Shown here: one piece after another, positions 30,584 to 38,641 of the stretch | How positions within the stretch are numbered: position 1 is the first letter of the stretch | How the letters are laid out: every line of letters starts with the position of its first letter | DNA from: Methanobacterium sp964452085 | GTDB taxonomy: Archaea; Methanobacteriota; Methanobacteria; Methanobacteriales; Methanobacteriaceae | DNA: 64,000 nucleotides | Direction: 5' to 3' | NCBI GenBank assembly: GCA_964452085.1 | Contig: CAYVKL010000001.1 | Location: 62,001-126,000 of the forward strand | Program-made: the position numbers and the translations under genes | The notes under the pieces: model-generated | What the model was told of the DNA's origin: nothing | What the model saw: the letters and a program-made list of their open reading frames with translations, nothing else | Database searches by the model: none

Positions 30584-32002
30584 TTAATATCCGGATTCGG
30601 ACCAAATAATCTGGAAAGTTGTTCCTTTATCCCGGGATAATATAACACTACCATCTAACTGATTAACCAGAGTGTTGACAAGTTGGAATCCCATTGTTCC
30701 ACTATCTTTAAAGTTAATTTCATCAGGAATACCTACACCATTGTCCTTGACAATTAAAACATTGTTGTCATGACTATCAAGGCCAAACTCCACACATACA
30801 TATCCATTTTGATCCACAGGGAAAGCATGTTTGACAGCGTTGGTTAATAGTTCGTTAATAATGAGCCCACATGGTATAGCTGCGTCAATATCCAACATTA
30901 ATCCGTCTGTCTGAGTTTTCATCTGTATGCGATCCATGTCCACATTATATGAACTATTAATTAACTGGATGAGTTTTTTGATATACTGGGAAAAATCAAT
31001 TAAGGCAAAATCTTCAGATTGAGAAAATCCATCGTGTATCAAAAGCATTGATTTCACACGATTTTTGTTGTCCTTTAAAACTCCCCGGTTCTCCTCATCC
31101 TTCATATAAACTGATTGCAGTTCCAGTAGACTGGAAATTATATTCATATAATTTCTAACCCTACTATTTATTTCACCTAATAACATCTCTTTTTCCTTTA
31201 AAGATGCATTAATTTCAGTTTCTGCTTTTTTACGCTCTGTAATATCTTGAGCTATGATTTGTACTGCAAACAATTCCCCATTCTTAAGTAAAGGAGCCGG
31301 ATGGACTTCCATTAGACGTATTTCCCCTTCTCGAGATATAAGTCTAGATTCAAATGTGCCTACTTCTTCCCCGCTTAGAAACTTTGAAAATAGTTCCTGA
31401 TAATATGAAGAATCTTCACCAGTAATTGATTGTAGATCTGTGAAATAAAGGCCTATAGTGTCGTCTCGTGATAATGGGCTGAATTTTGCTGCGGCATGAT
31501 TAAGATCCATAATTCGACCATCTAATCCCAAAACTATCACATAATTTGGGAAATATTCAAAAAGAGTCCTGTATCTTTCTTCACGGTCTTTAAGGGCTTG
31601 TTCAGCAGCCAACTTTTCAATTTTTTCTTTTGCCTCTTTAAGAGCCCTTCTAACAGCATGAGGTAATTTAGTTAGATTATTTTTAAGTACATAATCAGTT
31701 GCGCCCTCTTTAAGCATTTCAACAGCAAAATCTTCACCAATTTTACCGCTGACAAAAATGAAAGGAATGTTGGGAGCGATATCATTGGCAATGTTCATAG
31801 CAGTGATACCATCAAACTGAGGTAAAGAGTGATCCGCTAAAATGATACTGGGTTGGAAATCCACCAATGATTTCCGATAATCATCTTCCTTTTCAACAAT
31901 TCTGGATGTAAACTGGAGACCATCCCTTTTTAGCTGAGTTTCTATAAGCTCAGCATCCAATGGCACATCCTCTAATATTAAAACCCGTACTTCTTCCGCC
32001 AT
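30584..32002 (-). CDS. Hybrid sensor: receiver + PAS + HisKA_2-type kinase lacking the phosphoacceptor His
   Basis: A 472-residue protein with three domains. Residues 1-125 are a receiver (VLILEDVPLDAEL, acceptor Asp in ILADHSLP, Lys in VLKNNLTKL). Residues about 140-265 are a PAS domain. Residues about 270-472 form a HisKA_2/HATPase unit. The dimer helix reads MLLGEINSRVRNYMNIISSL where the family normally has EIHHRVKNN, so the usual His is replaced by Asn-Ser. ATP-site boxes look intact (INELLTNAVKHAF, DNGVGIPDE, GFQLVNTL). It may be a signal-integrating pseudokinase or use another residue. It stands alone; a FilR1-type regulator is the nearest upstream gene. Confidence 0.88.
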   Translation of the reverse strand: MAEEVRVLILEDVPLDAELIETQLKRDGLQFTSRIVEKEDDYRKSLVDFQPSIILADHSLPQFDGITAMNIANDIAPNIPFIFVSGKIGEDFAVEMLKEGATDYVLKNNLTKLPHAVRRALKEAKEKIEKLAAEQALKDREERYRTLFEYFPNYVIVLGLDGRIMDLNHAAAKFSPLSRDDTIGLYFTDLQSITGEDSSYYQELFSKFLSGEEVGTFESRLISREGEIRLMEVHPAPLLKNGELFAVQIIAQDITERKKAETEINASLKEKEMLLGEINSRVRNYMNIISSLLELQSVYMKDEENRGVLKDNKNRVKSMLLIHDGFSQSEDFALIDFSQYIKKLIQLINSSYNVDMDRIQMKTQTDGLMLDIDAAIPCGLIINELLTNAVKHAFPVDQNGYVCVEFGLDSHDNNVLIVKDNGVGIPDEINFKDSGTMGFQLVNTLVNQLDGSVILSRDKGTTFQIIWSESGY

Positions 32003-32333
32003 AACAACCCACAGTATTATTATTAATTTATATTTCTGATATTATTTTGTATGGAACCCTGAACATTTATAGTTAATTTTATTGTTCCATTTTAACATTT
32101 TAAGTTAACTATAAACCAATTAAAAGGCTTTTAAATCGGCAGTTTAACAACTTATATTAAAAATAAGCCTTCAAAAATTCCTAAAATTTGTAAAAAAAAC
32201 TTAAATCTGATTAAAAAAATAATAAATCAATTAAAGAATAGTAAAATAGAAAATAAATAAAATATCGCAACTTTTATCAAAAAGTGCGACCTTAATACAA
32301 TATTATGCCAGTTTAAGAGTTTATTTCATCTCT
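32003..32333. other. AT-rich intergenic region, 331 bases
   Basis: Lies between the hybrid kinase start and the end of the FilR1-type regulator. It is very AT-rich with A-runs around 32190-32260. The kinase promoter should be here (TTTAAAT-like boxes near 32100-32140, minus strand). No credible frame, strong hairpin or repeat was found. Confidence 0.4.
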
Positions 32334-33182
32334 TTATTTGGCCAATATTTCTCTTTGAACTTCCAAGCCCTCTAACTTCACAGGGATAGCTTTTTGAAAG
32401 TAATGATCAAACAACCTGTTTCCCCATGAAATTGCTTCGTCTCCATGACTAATTAAAGAAATATTCAAGTCATAAGCTCCGTCTGTTGAAAATAATCCAA
32501 GGGCAATGAAGTTGTCACCAGTTGTTAGTGAGATCTTCACATCTTCATCAATTTTCATTAACTGTAAACTACCCTCTTTGATCCATTTTTCAAGTTTTTC
32601 CTTCCCTGCAGTTTCCACTAGTTTATCAATTATCCCTTCGGTCATTATAAGTTGAACCTGACCTTTTTTCTCCAGTGTTTCCAGGAAGATCTGAACACTA
32701 GATGGGTTGTAAACAGATGTTAGTTGCTTGAAATTATTGCTTTTAGTTAAAAATTCCGACAAAACCTCTTGAGGCCTCATAATGTTGGTACTGGTCGATT
32801 TCACTATGAATGATTTTTCCAGACAACCGATATCTTTAAAGAGTTCCGGAGGGATGCAACTTATGTCATGATTTAAGAACAGGCCCTCGCAGAGGTTCAG
32901 CGAATAGAATGAACGCATAACATCAATTAACTTGTTGGCAACCACTTCACCGGTCTGAGATAGGGAGTAGTTTCCAGATTCCCTGAAAATGAAATTTTTC
33001 TGCTCAAGTTGGTTCATTCCATGTAAAATTGTAGATGAACTCAGGTGGATTTCTTTACGCAAATCAGCTAAATTCTTAGATCCACTTCTTAAACTAATTA
33101 ATATTTTAGCTCTCACATCCGAGGCTATAAAAAACTTCATATCATCCTTAACTTGCTCATACAGTTCAAACATATAGTCCAT
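32334..33182 (-). CDS. Winged-helix regulator with FilR1 (DUF1724) domain
   Basis: A 282-residue methanogen regulator. The N-terminal ~75 residues form a winged helix (SDVRAKILISLRSGSKNLAD, SSSTILHGMNQLEQKNFI). The remainder matches the FilR1 middle domain (DUF1724), with the segment VYNPSSVQIFLETLEKKGQVQLIMTEG. Such proteins are numerous in methanogens and probably sense a ligand through the C-terminal domain. The ATG at 33182 follows AGGTGGA; a GTG at 33194 is in frame. Target genes unknown. The hybrid kinase downstream could be functionally linked, as a FilI kinase and FilR pairing exists in Methanothrix. Confidence 0.82.
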   Translation of the reverse strand: MDYMFELYEQVKDDMKFFIASDVRAKILISLRSGSKNLADLRKEIHLSSSTILHGMNQLEQKNFIFRESGNYSLSQTGEVVANKLIDVMRSFYSLNLCEGLFLNHDISCIPPELFKDIGCLEKSFIVKSTSTNIMRPQEVLSEFLTKSNNFKQLTSVYNPSSVQIFLETLEKKGQVQLIMTEGIIDKLVETAGKEKLEKWIKEGSLQLMKIDEDVKISLTTGDNFIALGLFSTDGAYDLNISLISHGDEAISWGNRLFDHYFQKAIPVKLEGLEVQREILAK

Positions 33183-33505
33183 TTTGACTTCCACCTTTTT
33201 GTTTATAGGGGAGTATTAATATTAGTAACATCGTTTATTAATATTCTCTTATTTTGTAACCTTACTTTAAGTGACACTATCTATGATTGTTAAAGATTAT
33301 AAATATTTCCCATATTAAAAAAAATGTGCATACCGATTTGATGAATGATAATAATAAAAAATAAAAATATTTATGATTATTAGTCAGGAAAAATAAGTTA
33401 AATTAACTGAAATTGAAAAATAAATGTTCAAATAGAATATAAAAAAATATGAAGAAGAAATGGGAAGAATAAAAAGAAAAAATATATGATTATTTTCCTT
33501 TTAAA
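33183..33505. other. AT-rich intergenic region, 323 bases
   Basis: Lies upstream of the FilR1-type regulator and downstream of the FTR gene, both leftward. TTAATATTAGTAACATCG and TTTATTAATATT around 33212-33245 make a loose inverted repeat of ATTAATA/TAATATT near the regulator start, a possible operator. A TATA-like AT-rich box lies near 33295-33320. No gene seen. Confidence 0.4.
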
Positions 33506-34015
33506 TTAGATAAACCTCTCAAATCGTTCTTTTCCAACCTTACAAATGGGACATGTTTCTGGAGGTTCTTCGCGGGCGCATAAATATCCACAAACCCTGC
33601 ATCTCCACACAGGTAAGGAAAAGGATTTGATTACTGGTTCCTGGGAACTTTCCGAAGATTTAGACCGTTGTTCAGGGCCAGGTCGTCTTTCAGGTATGGA
33701 AGTTAATTTTTTATCTCCCTTTAAAATATCTCCCGAAATGTACAAACCACAGTAACATGCTCCAAATTCATCTAAATCCGGATCACGATAGTCACATGGG
33801 CATATTATATCAATATCGTCAGTTTTTTCCCCGGATGCTAAACGACAGGGGCAAGCACCATAACCATAACGATCCTGGTTAATTAAAATGCTTTTAAGGA
33901 GTTCCTTGGTGAAGGCTACGTCAGGGTTTAGATGATAACCTGCAGATTCTGCATCTTTTTTTATTTTTTTATAAAAAATATCTACATCTTCTTCAGTGAG
34001 ATTATCATGATTCAT
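33506..34015 (-). CDS. Ferredoxin:thioredoxin reductase catalytic chain fused to rubredoxin
   Basis: A 169-residue protein. The N-terminal ~95 residues hold the FTR catalytic chain: ACPCRLASG near residue 50, IICPCDYRDPD near 67, ACYCGLYISG near 82, the [4Fe-4S]/disulfide centre that reduces thioredoxin-like proteins with ferredoxin electrons. The C-terminal ~45 residues are a rubredoxin-like iron site (WRCRVCGYLCAREEPPETCPICK), joined by a Ser/Pro-rich linker. It overlaps the glutaredoxin gene by four bases (ATGA), so that protein is its likely partner. Confidence 0.9.
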   Translation of the reverse strand: MNHDNLTEEDVDIFYKKIKKDAESAGYHLNPDVAFTKELLKSILINQDRYGYGACPCRLASGEKTDDIDIICPCDYRDPDLDEFGACYCGLYISGDILKGDKKLTSIPERRPGPEQRSKSSESSQEPVIKSFSLPVWRCRVCGYLCAREEPPETCPICKVGKERFERFI

Positions 34016-34290
34016 CCTAGATTCTCCCTAACTTTGTCCTCATTGAATCCTAAAATGGATTCTTCATCATTTAAGACAATTGTTGGAAAGGATAGTTGAG
34101 GGTTCCACTTTTTGATCTGGGCAATGATCTCCTGTCTTTCTTCACCCTCAAGTAGATCTACATAGATATAATCATATTCTACACCCAAATCCTCCATTAA
34201 CATTCGGGTTTTTTTACACCAACCACAAGTGCTTAATGCATAAAGAACAACTTTACCCTTGTTTTTACCGTCAACGTGTTGCATTGGCAT
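34012..34290 (-). CDS. Glutaredoxin-like protein, partner of FTR
   Basis: A 92-residue thioredoxin-fold protein with the active site CGWC (STCGWCKKTRMLMEDLG near residue 20) and the cis-Pro in LSFPTIVLND. Methanogen glutaredoxin-like proteins are reduced by FTR or thioredoxin reductases. AAGGAGGAA precedes the ATG, one of the strongest ribosome sites in the window. It is the first gene of the two-gene operon with FTR-rubredoxin. A TATA-like box lies in the 200-base upstream region. Confidence 0.9.
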   Translation of the reverse strand: MPMQHVDGKNKGKVVLYALSTCGWCKKTRMLMEDLGVEYDYIYVDLLEGEERQEIIAQIKKWNPQLSFPTIVLNDEESILGFNEDKVRENLG

Positions 34291-34514
34291 TTATTTTCCT
34301 CCTTGAGAAATATTTTCATTATTCAAAGGATTTAATATTTTAAAAACCATTTATCAGGGTATTAACCTTATTTTCGCTAATTTAATGCCCTAATTTCATA
34401 ATAATTCTGTTCTATTTTATTATGTTCAATATTCTATTAATAATATAACAATAGTGACAAAAAGAAAAATTTGAAAAAAGCCTTGATAGAATTTCCTATC
34501 AAATGTAGTCTGAC

Positions 34515-35789
34515 TTACATGTTGTCTCGCACCATTCTAAGGGCACAAAACTCGCCACACATAGTGCACATATCACTTTCAGCTGTGGGTTTCCTTTCAC
34601 GACATTTTCTAGGCTTTTCTGAGTCAAATGCCAGTTCATATTGTTTTTCCCAGTCGAAATTTTTACGAGCTCTAGCCATTTCCATCTCTTTATTCCAAGC
34701 ACTTTCAAGCCCTTTGGCAACGTCAGCTGCTTGTGCCGCTATTTTAGATGCAATAACTCCTTCTTTAACATCTTGTAAGCCAGGTATAGATAAGTGTTCT
34801 GCAGGAGTCACATAACAAAGGAAATCCGCTCCTGCTTTCGCAGCCAGAGCCCCTCCAATAGCGGAAGTTATGTGATCGTAACCCGGTGCTAGATCCGTAA
34901 CAATGGGTCCTAAAACATAGAAAGGTGCTCCTTTACATACAGTTTTCTGTATTTGCATATTTGCTTCTACCTGGTTTAAAGGCACGTGACCAGGCCCCTC
35001 CACCATCACCTGCACTCCGGCTTCCCGGGCCCTTTTAACCAGATCGCCCAGAATAAGGAGTTCGCCCATTTGAGGTATGTCTGAGGCATCAGCCAGACAT
35101 CCTGGTCTGAGACCATCACCCAAAGAAAGAGTAACATCATGCTCTCTTGCAATTTCCAAGAGATAATCATAATTTTTGTATAAAGGGTTTTCCTCCTGGT
35201 TATGAAGTATCCAGGCTGTTAAAAATGCCCCACCCCTACTTACAACCCCCATTACCCTTTCAGAGCGTTTGACTTTCTCAACAGTATCCAAAGTGATGCC
35301 ACTGTGAATGGTCATGAAGTCCACTCCTTCTTTAGCCTGTTCCTCAATAGCACTGAACATGTCGTCTTCTTCCATGTTAACCACTGCACCTCTCTTTTCT
35401 GAAGCAGTTATCCCTGCTTGGTAGATTGGTACTGTGCCTAAAGGTGCATTTGTAGATTCTATAATCGCTTTTCGAACTTCACGAAAGTTGGGTCCGGTTG
35501 ATAGATCCATTATAGCATCTGCACCGAATTCTAATGCCAGTTTAGCCTTTTTTACCTCCAAATTAACATTTTCAAGTTCTGGGGAAGAACCCAGATTGGC
35601 GTTGATCTTGGTTGTGAGTCCCTTACCAATACCACATGGAGTGGTTTTTCTGTTTTTATTAGTAGGAATTACCACATGACCTTTAGCAACTCTTAAGATA
35701 AGTTTTTGAACGTCTATTCCTTCGTATTCTGCTACTTTTCGTATTTCGTCTGTGATCTGGCCCTTGCCAGCCTGGTACAACTGAGTCAC
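34515..35789 (-). CDS. thiC: Phosphomethylpyrimidine synthase ThiC
   Basis: A radical-SAM enzyme that converts aminoimidazole ribotide to hydroxymethylpyrimidine phosphate for thiamine. From the GTG at 35789 it is 424 residues. Family segments: NANLGSSPE near 65, MDLSTGPNFREVR near 95, IHSGITL near 160, SLGDGLRPGCLADASD near 220, VEGPGHVPLNQVEANM near 260, and the C-terminal cluster motif CTMCGEFC (CX2CX4C). GAGGGTGA lies five bases before this GTG; an upstream GTG at 35798 is in frame but overlaps that site. It is divergent from the CBS gene. No TPP riboswitch is seen in the short upstream gap. Confidence 0.93.
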   Translation of the reverse strand: MTQLYQAGKGQITDEIRKVAEYEGIDVQKLILRVAKGHVVIPTNKNRKTTPCGIGKGLTTKINANLGSSPELENVNLEVKKAKLALEFGADAIMDLSTGPNFREVRKAIIESTNAPLGTVPIYQAGITASEKRGAVVNMEEDDMFSAIEEQAKEGVDFMTIHSGITLDTVEKVKRSERVMGVVSRGGAFLTAWILHNQEENPLYKNYDYLLEIAREHDVTLSLGDGLRPGCLADASDIPQMGELLILGDLVKRAREAGVQVMVEGPGHVPLNQVEANMQIQKTVCKGAPFYVLGPIVTDLAPGYDHITSAIGGALAAKAGADFLCYVTPAEHLSIPGLQDVKEGVIASKIAAQAADVAKGLESAWNKEMEMARARKNFDWEKQYELAFDSEKPRKCRERKPTAESDMCTMCGEFCALRMVRDNM

Positions 35790-35806
35790 TTTTCTCACCC
35801 TCGTTT

Positions 35807-35839
35807 GTATATATAGGAAGTAGTTGAGAATTAAATATT
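35807..35839. promoter_or_regulatory. Compact divergent promoter between thiC and CBS gene
   Basis: Only about 50 bases separate the two starts. TATATATA at 35808-35815 reads the same on both strands and is 25 bases before the CBS ATG, so that mRNA may be leaderless. ATTAAATATT at 35831-35840 is a second AT box, placed to drive thiC leftward with a short leader containing GAGGGTGA. The two promoters therefore overlap and could interfere with each other. Confidence 0.45.
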
Positions 35840-36217
35840 ATGATAGAAAAACTGCATGCTGAGGATATCATGATCCATGAAGTGCATGTGACCGCCCCCA
35901 ATGACTTGGTGGCAGCTGCCAAGCTGAAGATGATGCGTTGCAATGTTGGTGGACTTCCAGTGGTGGATCGAAGGCGACTCGTAGGTATAATAACTCATCG
36001 CGACATCCTACTTGCTGGTGGGGAAGCGCTGGGTCTGAAGGTGGGTGACCTTATGAGTAAAGACCCCCAAGTGGCTGAAAAGAACACCCCCATAATGGAT
36101 ATAACCAAAATTATGGCAGAGAAAGGGTACCAAAGAATCCCGGTTGTGGAAGATGGGGATTTAGTGGGCCTTATCACCCAGAGTTCACTTATCCGTGCAC
36201 TTGCTGGTTTAGATTAG
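35840..36217 (+). CDS. CBS-domain pair protein
   Basis: A 125-residue protein made almost wholly of two CBS motifs: residues 4-55 (AEDIMIHEVHVTAPND through GLPVVDRRRLVGIITHRDIL) and 65-120 (VGDLMSKDPQVAEKN through RIPVVEDGDLVGLITQSSLI). Such modules bind adenosine nucleotides and act as regulatory units. It has no fused effector domain. No good ribosome site precedes the ATG; the TATA box 25 bases upstream suggests leaderless translation. The divergent thiC is the obvious functional neighbour, but no link is proven. Confidence 0.88.
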   Translation: MIEKLHAEDIMIHEVHVTAPNDLVAAAKLKMMRCNVGGLPVVDRRRLVGIITHRDILLAGGEALGLKVGDLMSKDPQVAEKNTPIMDITKIMAEKGYQRIPVVEDGDLVGLITQSSLIRALAGLD

Positions 36218-36365
36218 TAAAAAATAAGAATAAAAGATGATATGATAAAATATCATCTTAAAAAAATCCTATTTAATACATCCACCAGTGATTTTATCCA
36301 TCAATCTTAAACTTTTTACCCATCAATCTAAACCTCAATCTAAACTTATAACCTATCAATCTAAA

Positions 36366-37196
36366 TTAAATAAGAGGATCGGGAATTTTAGCGTCTTTTT
36401 TCTCTTTTAATCCCCCTATTTTTTCTATTCGCATTTTAAGGAATTTTTCACCATGTTCACTTGTTGCGTAAATTGGAATGGACGCACCCACTGAAAAAGT
36501 ACCCTGCTCTTCTGCAATATTTCTGATATTAATAGATGCACAGGCAGTGATGACATCGGCATGTTCAAAAAGGATTTCTGCATCCTCCCGGGAAATGCCA
36601 GTGGTGTGCACTGTAAATATATAAAGTTTCACCCCTTCGTGTTTACTTTCAATTTGGCGAATCTTAACCGCATCTTCTGCAGATGCCACCGTTACCCCAA
36701 TTCTAACATAACCTTGATTAATTGCTTTTAAAACCCCTTTTACTTGATTAATTTCTGCAGTTTCTGGATCAAGGGCTTTATCCGCACCCAAAGTATTGAT
36801 TATTTCTTTGATGGGACTGGTACTTAGAATTCCAGAGATCCTTCCACCAACTCCCTGCACAAGCTCCGGATCCTCAACAATGACTGTGCCACAACCTTCA
36901 CAAACTATAACCGCACATTCAATTTCTTTTTCATCCAGTAATGTGCCCAATGTTTCTGAAATGCCAAATGATAAAAAATCAGCCATTTCTAACTTCCGTT
37001 GGCCGGTACACATCCCAAAGTCATTAATACGAAACTCCATATTCTCTTCAATCACTTGCGAAGTAAGTTTCTCTATACCACGGTACTTGTGGAAGAGAGG
37101 GCAGAAATCTATCTGAGGTTCTTCAACTTTAACCACCTTGCCATCCCTTATAATCACTTTAGCCTTCCCTAAAGCTTCCATAATATGTTCATCCAC
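36366..37196 (-). CDS. Methanogenesis marker protein 8 (DUF2099)
   Basis: A 276-residue protein of the methanogen-specific marker 8 family. Conserved cysteines appear in DFCPLFHKY near residue 31, FGMCTGQRK near 60 and VCEGCGTVIVEDPEL near 98, suggesting metal or cluster binding. The C-terminal half contains EHADVITACASINIRNIAEEQG. The function is not known, but the gene occurs across methanogens. GTG start with GAGGTG upstream. It is a single gene. Confidence 0.85.
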   Translation of the reverse strand: MDEHIMEALGKAKVIIRDGKVVKVEEPQIDFCPLFHKYRGIEKLTSQVIEENMEFRINDFGMCTGQRKLEMADFLSFGISETLGTLLDEKEIECAVIVCEGCGTVIVEDPELVQGVGGRISGILSTSPIKEIINTLGADKALDPETAEINQVKGVLKAINQGYVRIGVTVASAEDAVKIRQIESKHEGVKLYIFTVHTTGISREDAEILFEHADVITACASINIRNIAEEQGTFSVGASIPIYATSEHGEKFLKMRIEKIGGLKEKKDAKIPDPLI

Positions 37197-37405
37197 TTTA
37201 ACACCTCTGATCTTAACATTTCAAATATATGGGCAATTCTGGTCTAAAAGTTTTGGCTTTGAAATGAGAAAAGCTTTGATATGAAAAAAATATTCAATAA
37301 AAAAAAAATCTAATATATAAAAACCAGTTCCCCAAAAAAATATAGAATAATTTAATTCAATCCATAGAAAACTTTAAATTAGATAAGAATGAACAGCATA
37401 TAAGC

Positions 37406-37520
<115 letters not shown>

Positions 37521-37591
37521 GAATATTATTGGGACTAAAATAAATAAATGAAAAATACTGTTTTTTTATGTTTTAGGTCTATAAAATTAAC

Positions 37592-37616
37592 TAATAATAA
37601 TAATAATAATAATAAT
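37592..37616. repeat. (TAA)8 microsatellite
   Basis: Eight tandem TAA units between tRNA-Met and the DUF2769 gene. It lies outside any gene and probably marks replication slippage. Confidence 0.9.
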
Positions 37617-37643
37617 ATAAAACTGTTGATTTATGCAAATATT

Positions 37644-37937
37644 TTATTCTTTAATTCTTTGTTCCTCTTCTGAACCTTCAATACAGTAAGATTCATATCT
37701 CATCTCAAAATTAGAGTGAGCTGGACATTCTAAACATTTGCAATCCACCCGATATATGTTACAACTGCTTTTTCCCAGAATACAGAACAATGCTTCGTTA
37801 TTTTCATCCATACATTGACTGAATGTAGGGCAATTCCTACATATGCAAATCTTTTTCTTTTCCAAGTCAATTAACACATTATATTGTTCTTCAGGCATTT
37901 GAGACATTTTATCCATTGCTTCAGTAAATTTATCCAT
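37644..37937 (-). CDS. DUF2769 cysteine-rich protein, second copy
   Basis: A 97-residue paralogue of the protein at 9285-9581. It shows CICRNCPTFSQC, FCILGKSSCN, CKCLECPAHSNF and SYCIEGSEEE, the same order and spacing. Both begin MDKF. GGGGAATTG precedes the ATG. DUF2769 has no known function; the cysteines probably bind a metal. It lies alone after the tRNA. Confidence 0.82.
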   Translation of the reverse strand: MDKFTEAMDKMSQMPEEQYNVLIDLEKKKICICRNCPTFSQCMDENNEALFCILGKSSCNIYRVDCKCLECPAHSNFEMRYESYCIEGSEEEQRIKE

Positions 37938-38048
37938 TTCAATTCCCCCTTTTTCTGTACAATCAATTATTCAAACGTGATAATTTAATTTATCCAATTC
38001 TGATCAGGTATCCAATTATGATAATTCTGCTGTTATTAAATTATGATC

Positions 38049-38237
38049 TTAGTTTGAAATGTATTTCATCCTGATCACGTTGAAGGCAACTACAACTCCT
38101 ACGAAAGCCAGACGAATATAGGGACTTACTGGTGCGAAAAGTGCAATAGCCAATATGACCACACCTACTATGGTGTGGGTTAATAAGTTTTTCCAGTCTG
38201 TAAGATAAGTTTTCAGCCCTTTAATCACCCTGTTCAT
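38049..38237 (-). CDS. Small two-helix membrane protein (copy A)
   Basis: A 62-residue protein with a short amphipathic N-terminus (MNRVIKGLKTYLTDWKN) and two membrane segments (TIVGVVILAIALFAPV and LAFVGVVVAFNVIRM). It is clearly related to the next gene: the ends SPYIRLAFVG...FNVIRM and NPYLRVGVFAG...FNLIRM match. AGGAGA precedes the ATG. No function recognised. Confidence 0.75.
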   Translation of the reverse strand: MNRVIKGLKTYLTDWKNLLTHTIVGVVILAIALFAPVSPYIRLAFVGVVVAFNVIRMKYISN

Positions 38238-38282
38238 ATTTTTTCTCCTAAATCTATATAGTCATACTAATTACCGTATTAA

Positions 38283-38468
38283 TTAAAAATACCTCATCCT
38301 TATTAAATTAAAGCCCACTGCTCCTGCAAAAACGCCTACACGCAAATATGGATTTATTGAGTCAAATACCGTGAGTATTAACATTTTCACCCCAGTTAAA
38401 GCGTGGACTATTCTGTTTTTCTTGTCAGAAAAGTAGGATCTGATACTTTTTAATATTTTTGTTTTCAT
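38283..38468 (-). CDS. Small two-helix membrane protein (copy B)
   Basis: A 61-residue paralogue of the protein 45 bases downstream, with the same basic N-terminus, first helix and INPYLR turn, then a second helix ending FNLIRMRYF. The pair is a tandem duplication, probably co-transcribed. The ATG at 38468 follows AGTGA; the frame opens at a GTG three codons earlier that overlaps this site. Confidence 0.72.
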   Translation of the reverse strand: MKTKILKSIRSYFSDKKNRIVHALTGVKMLILTVFDSINPYLRVGVFAGAVGFNLIRMRYF

Positions 38469-38641
38469 GTTATTCACTTTAATATATGTCTAAATTAGAT
38501 ATATAGAATTATGATATATCAATTTATTATATAAAGTTTTTGGTTCAAATCAAAATGTTAAAAAATGTAAAATTTAAATGATATTTGAGTGTATCATAAT
38601 ATTAAATTAGAAATATCCATTATAGGTTATTGGGTGCCCTT

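Noticed and set aside
35790..35839. Possible TPP riboswitch before thiC
   Set aside because: The gap is only about 50 bases and contains divergent AT boxes; no conserved riboswitch core is visible.
37592..37616. (TAA)n run as the start of a CRISPR or other array
   Set aside because: It is a trinucleotide microsatellite with no spacers.
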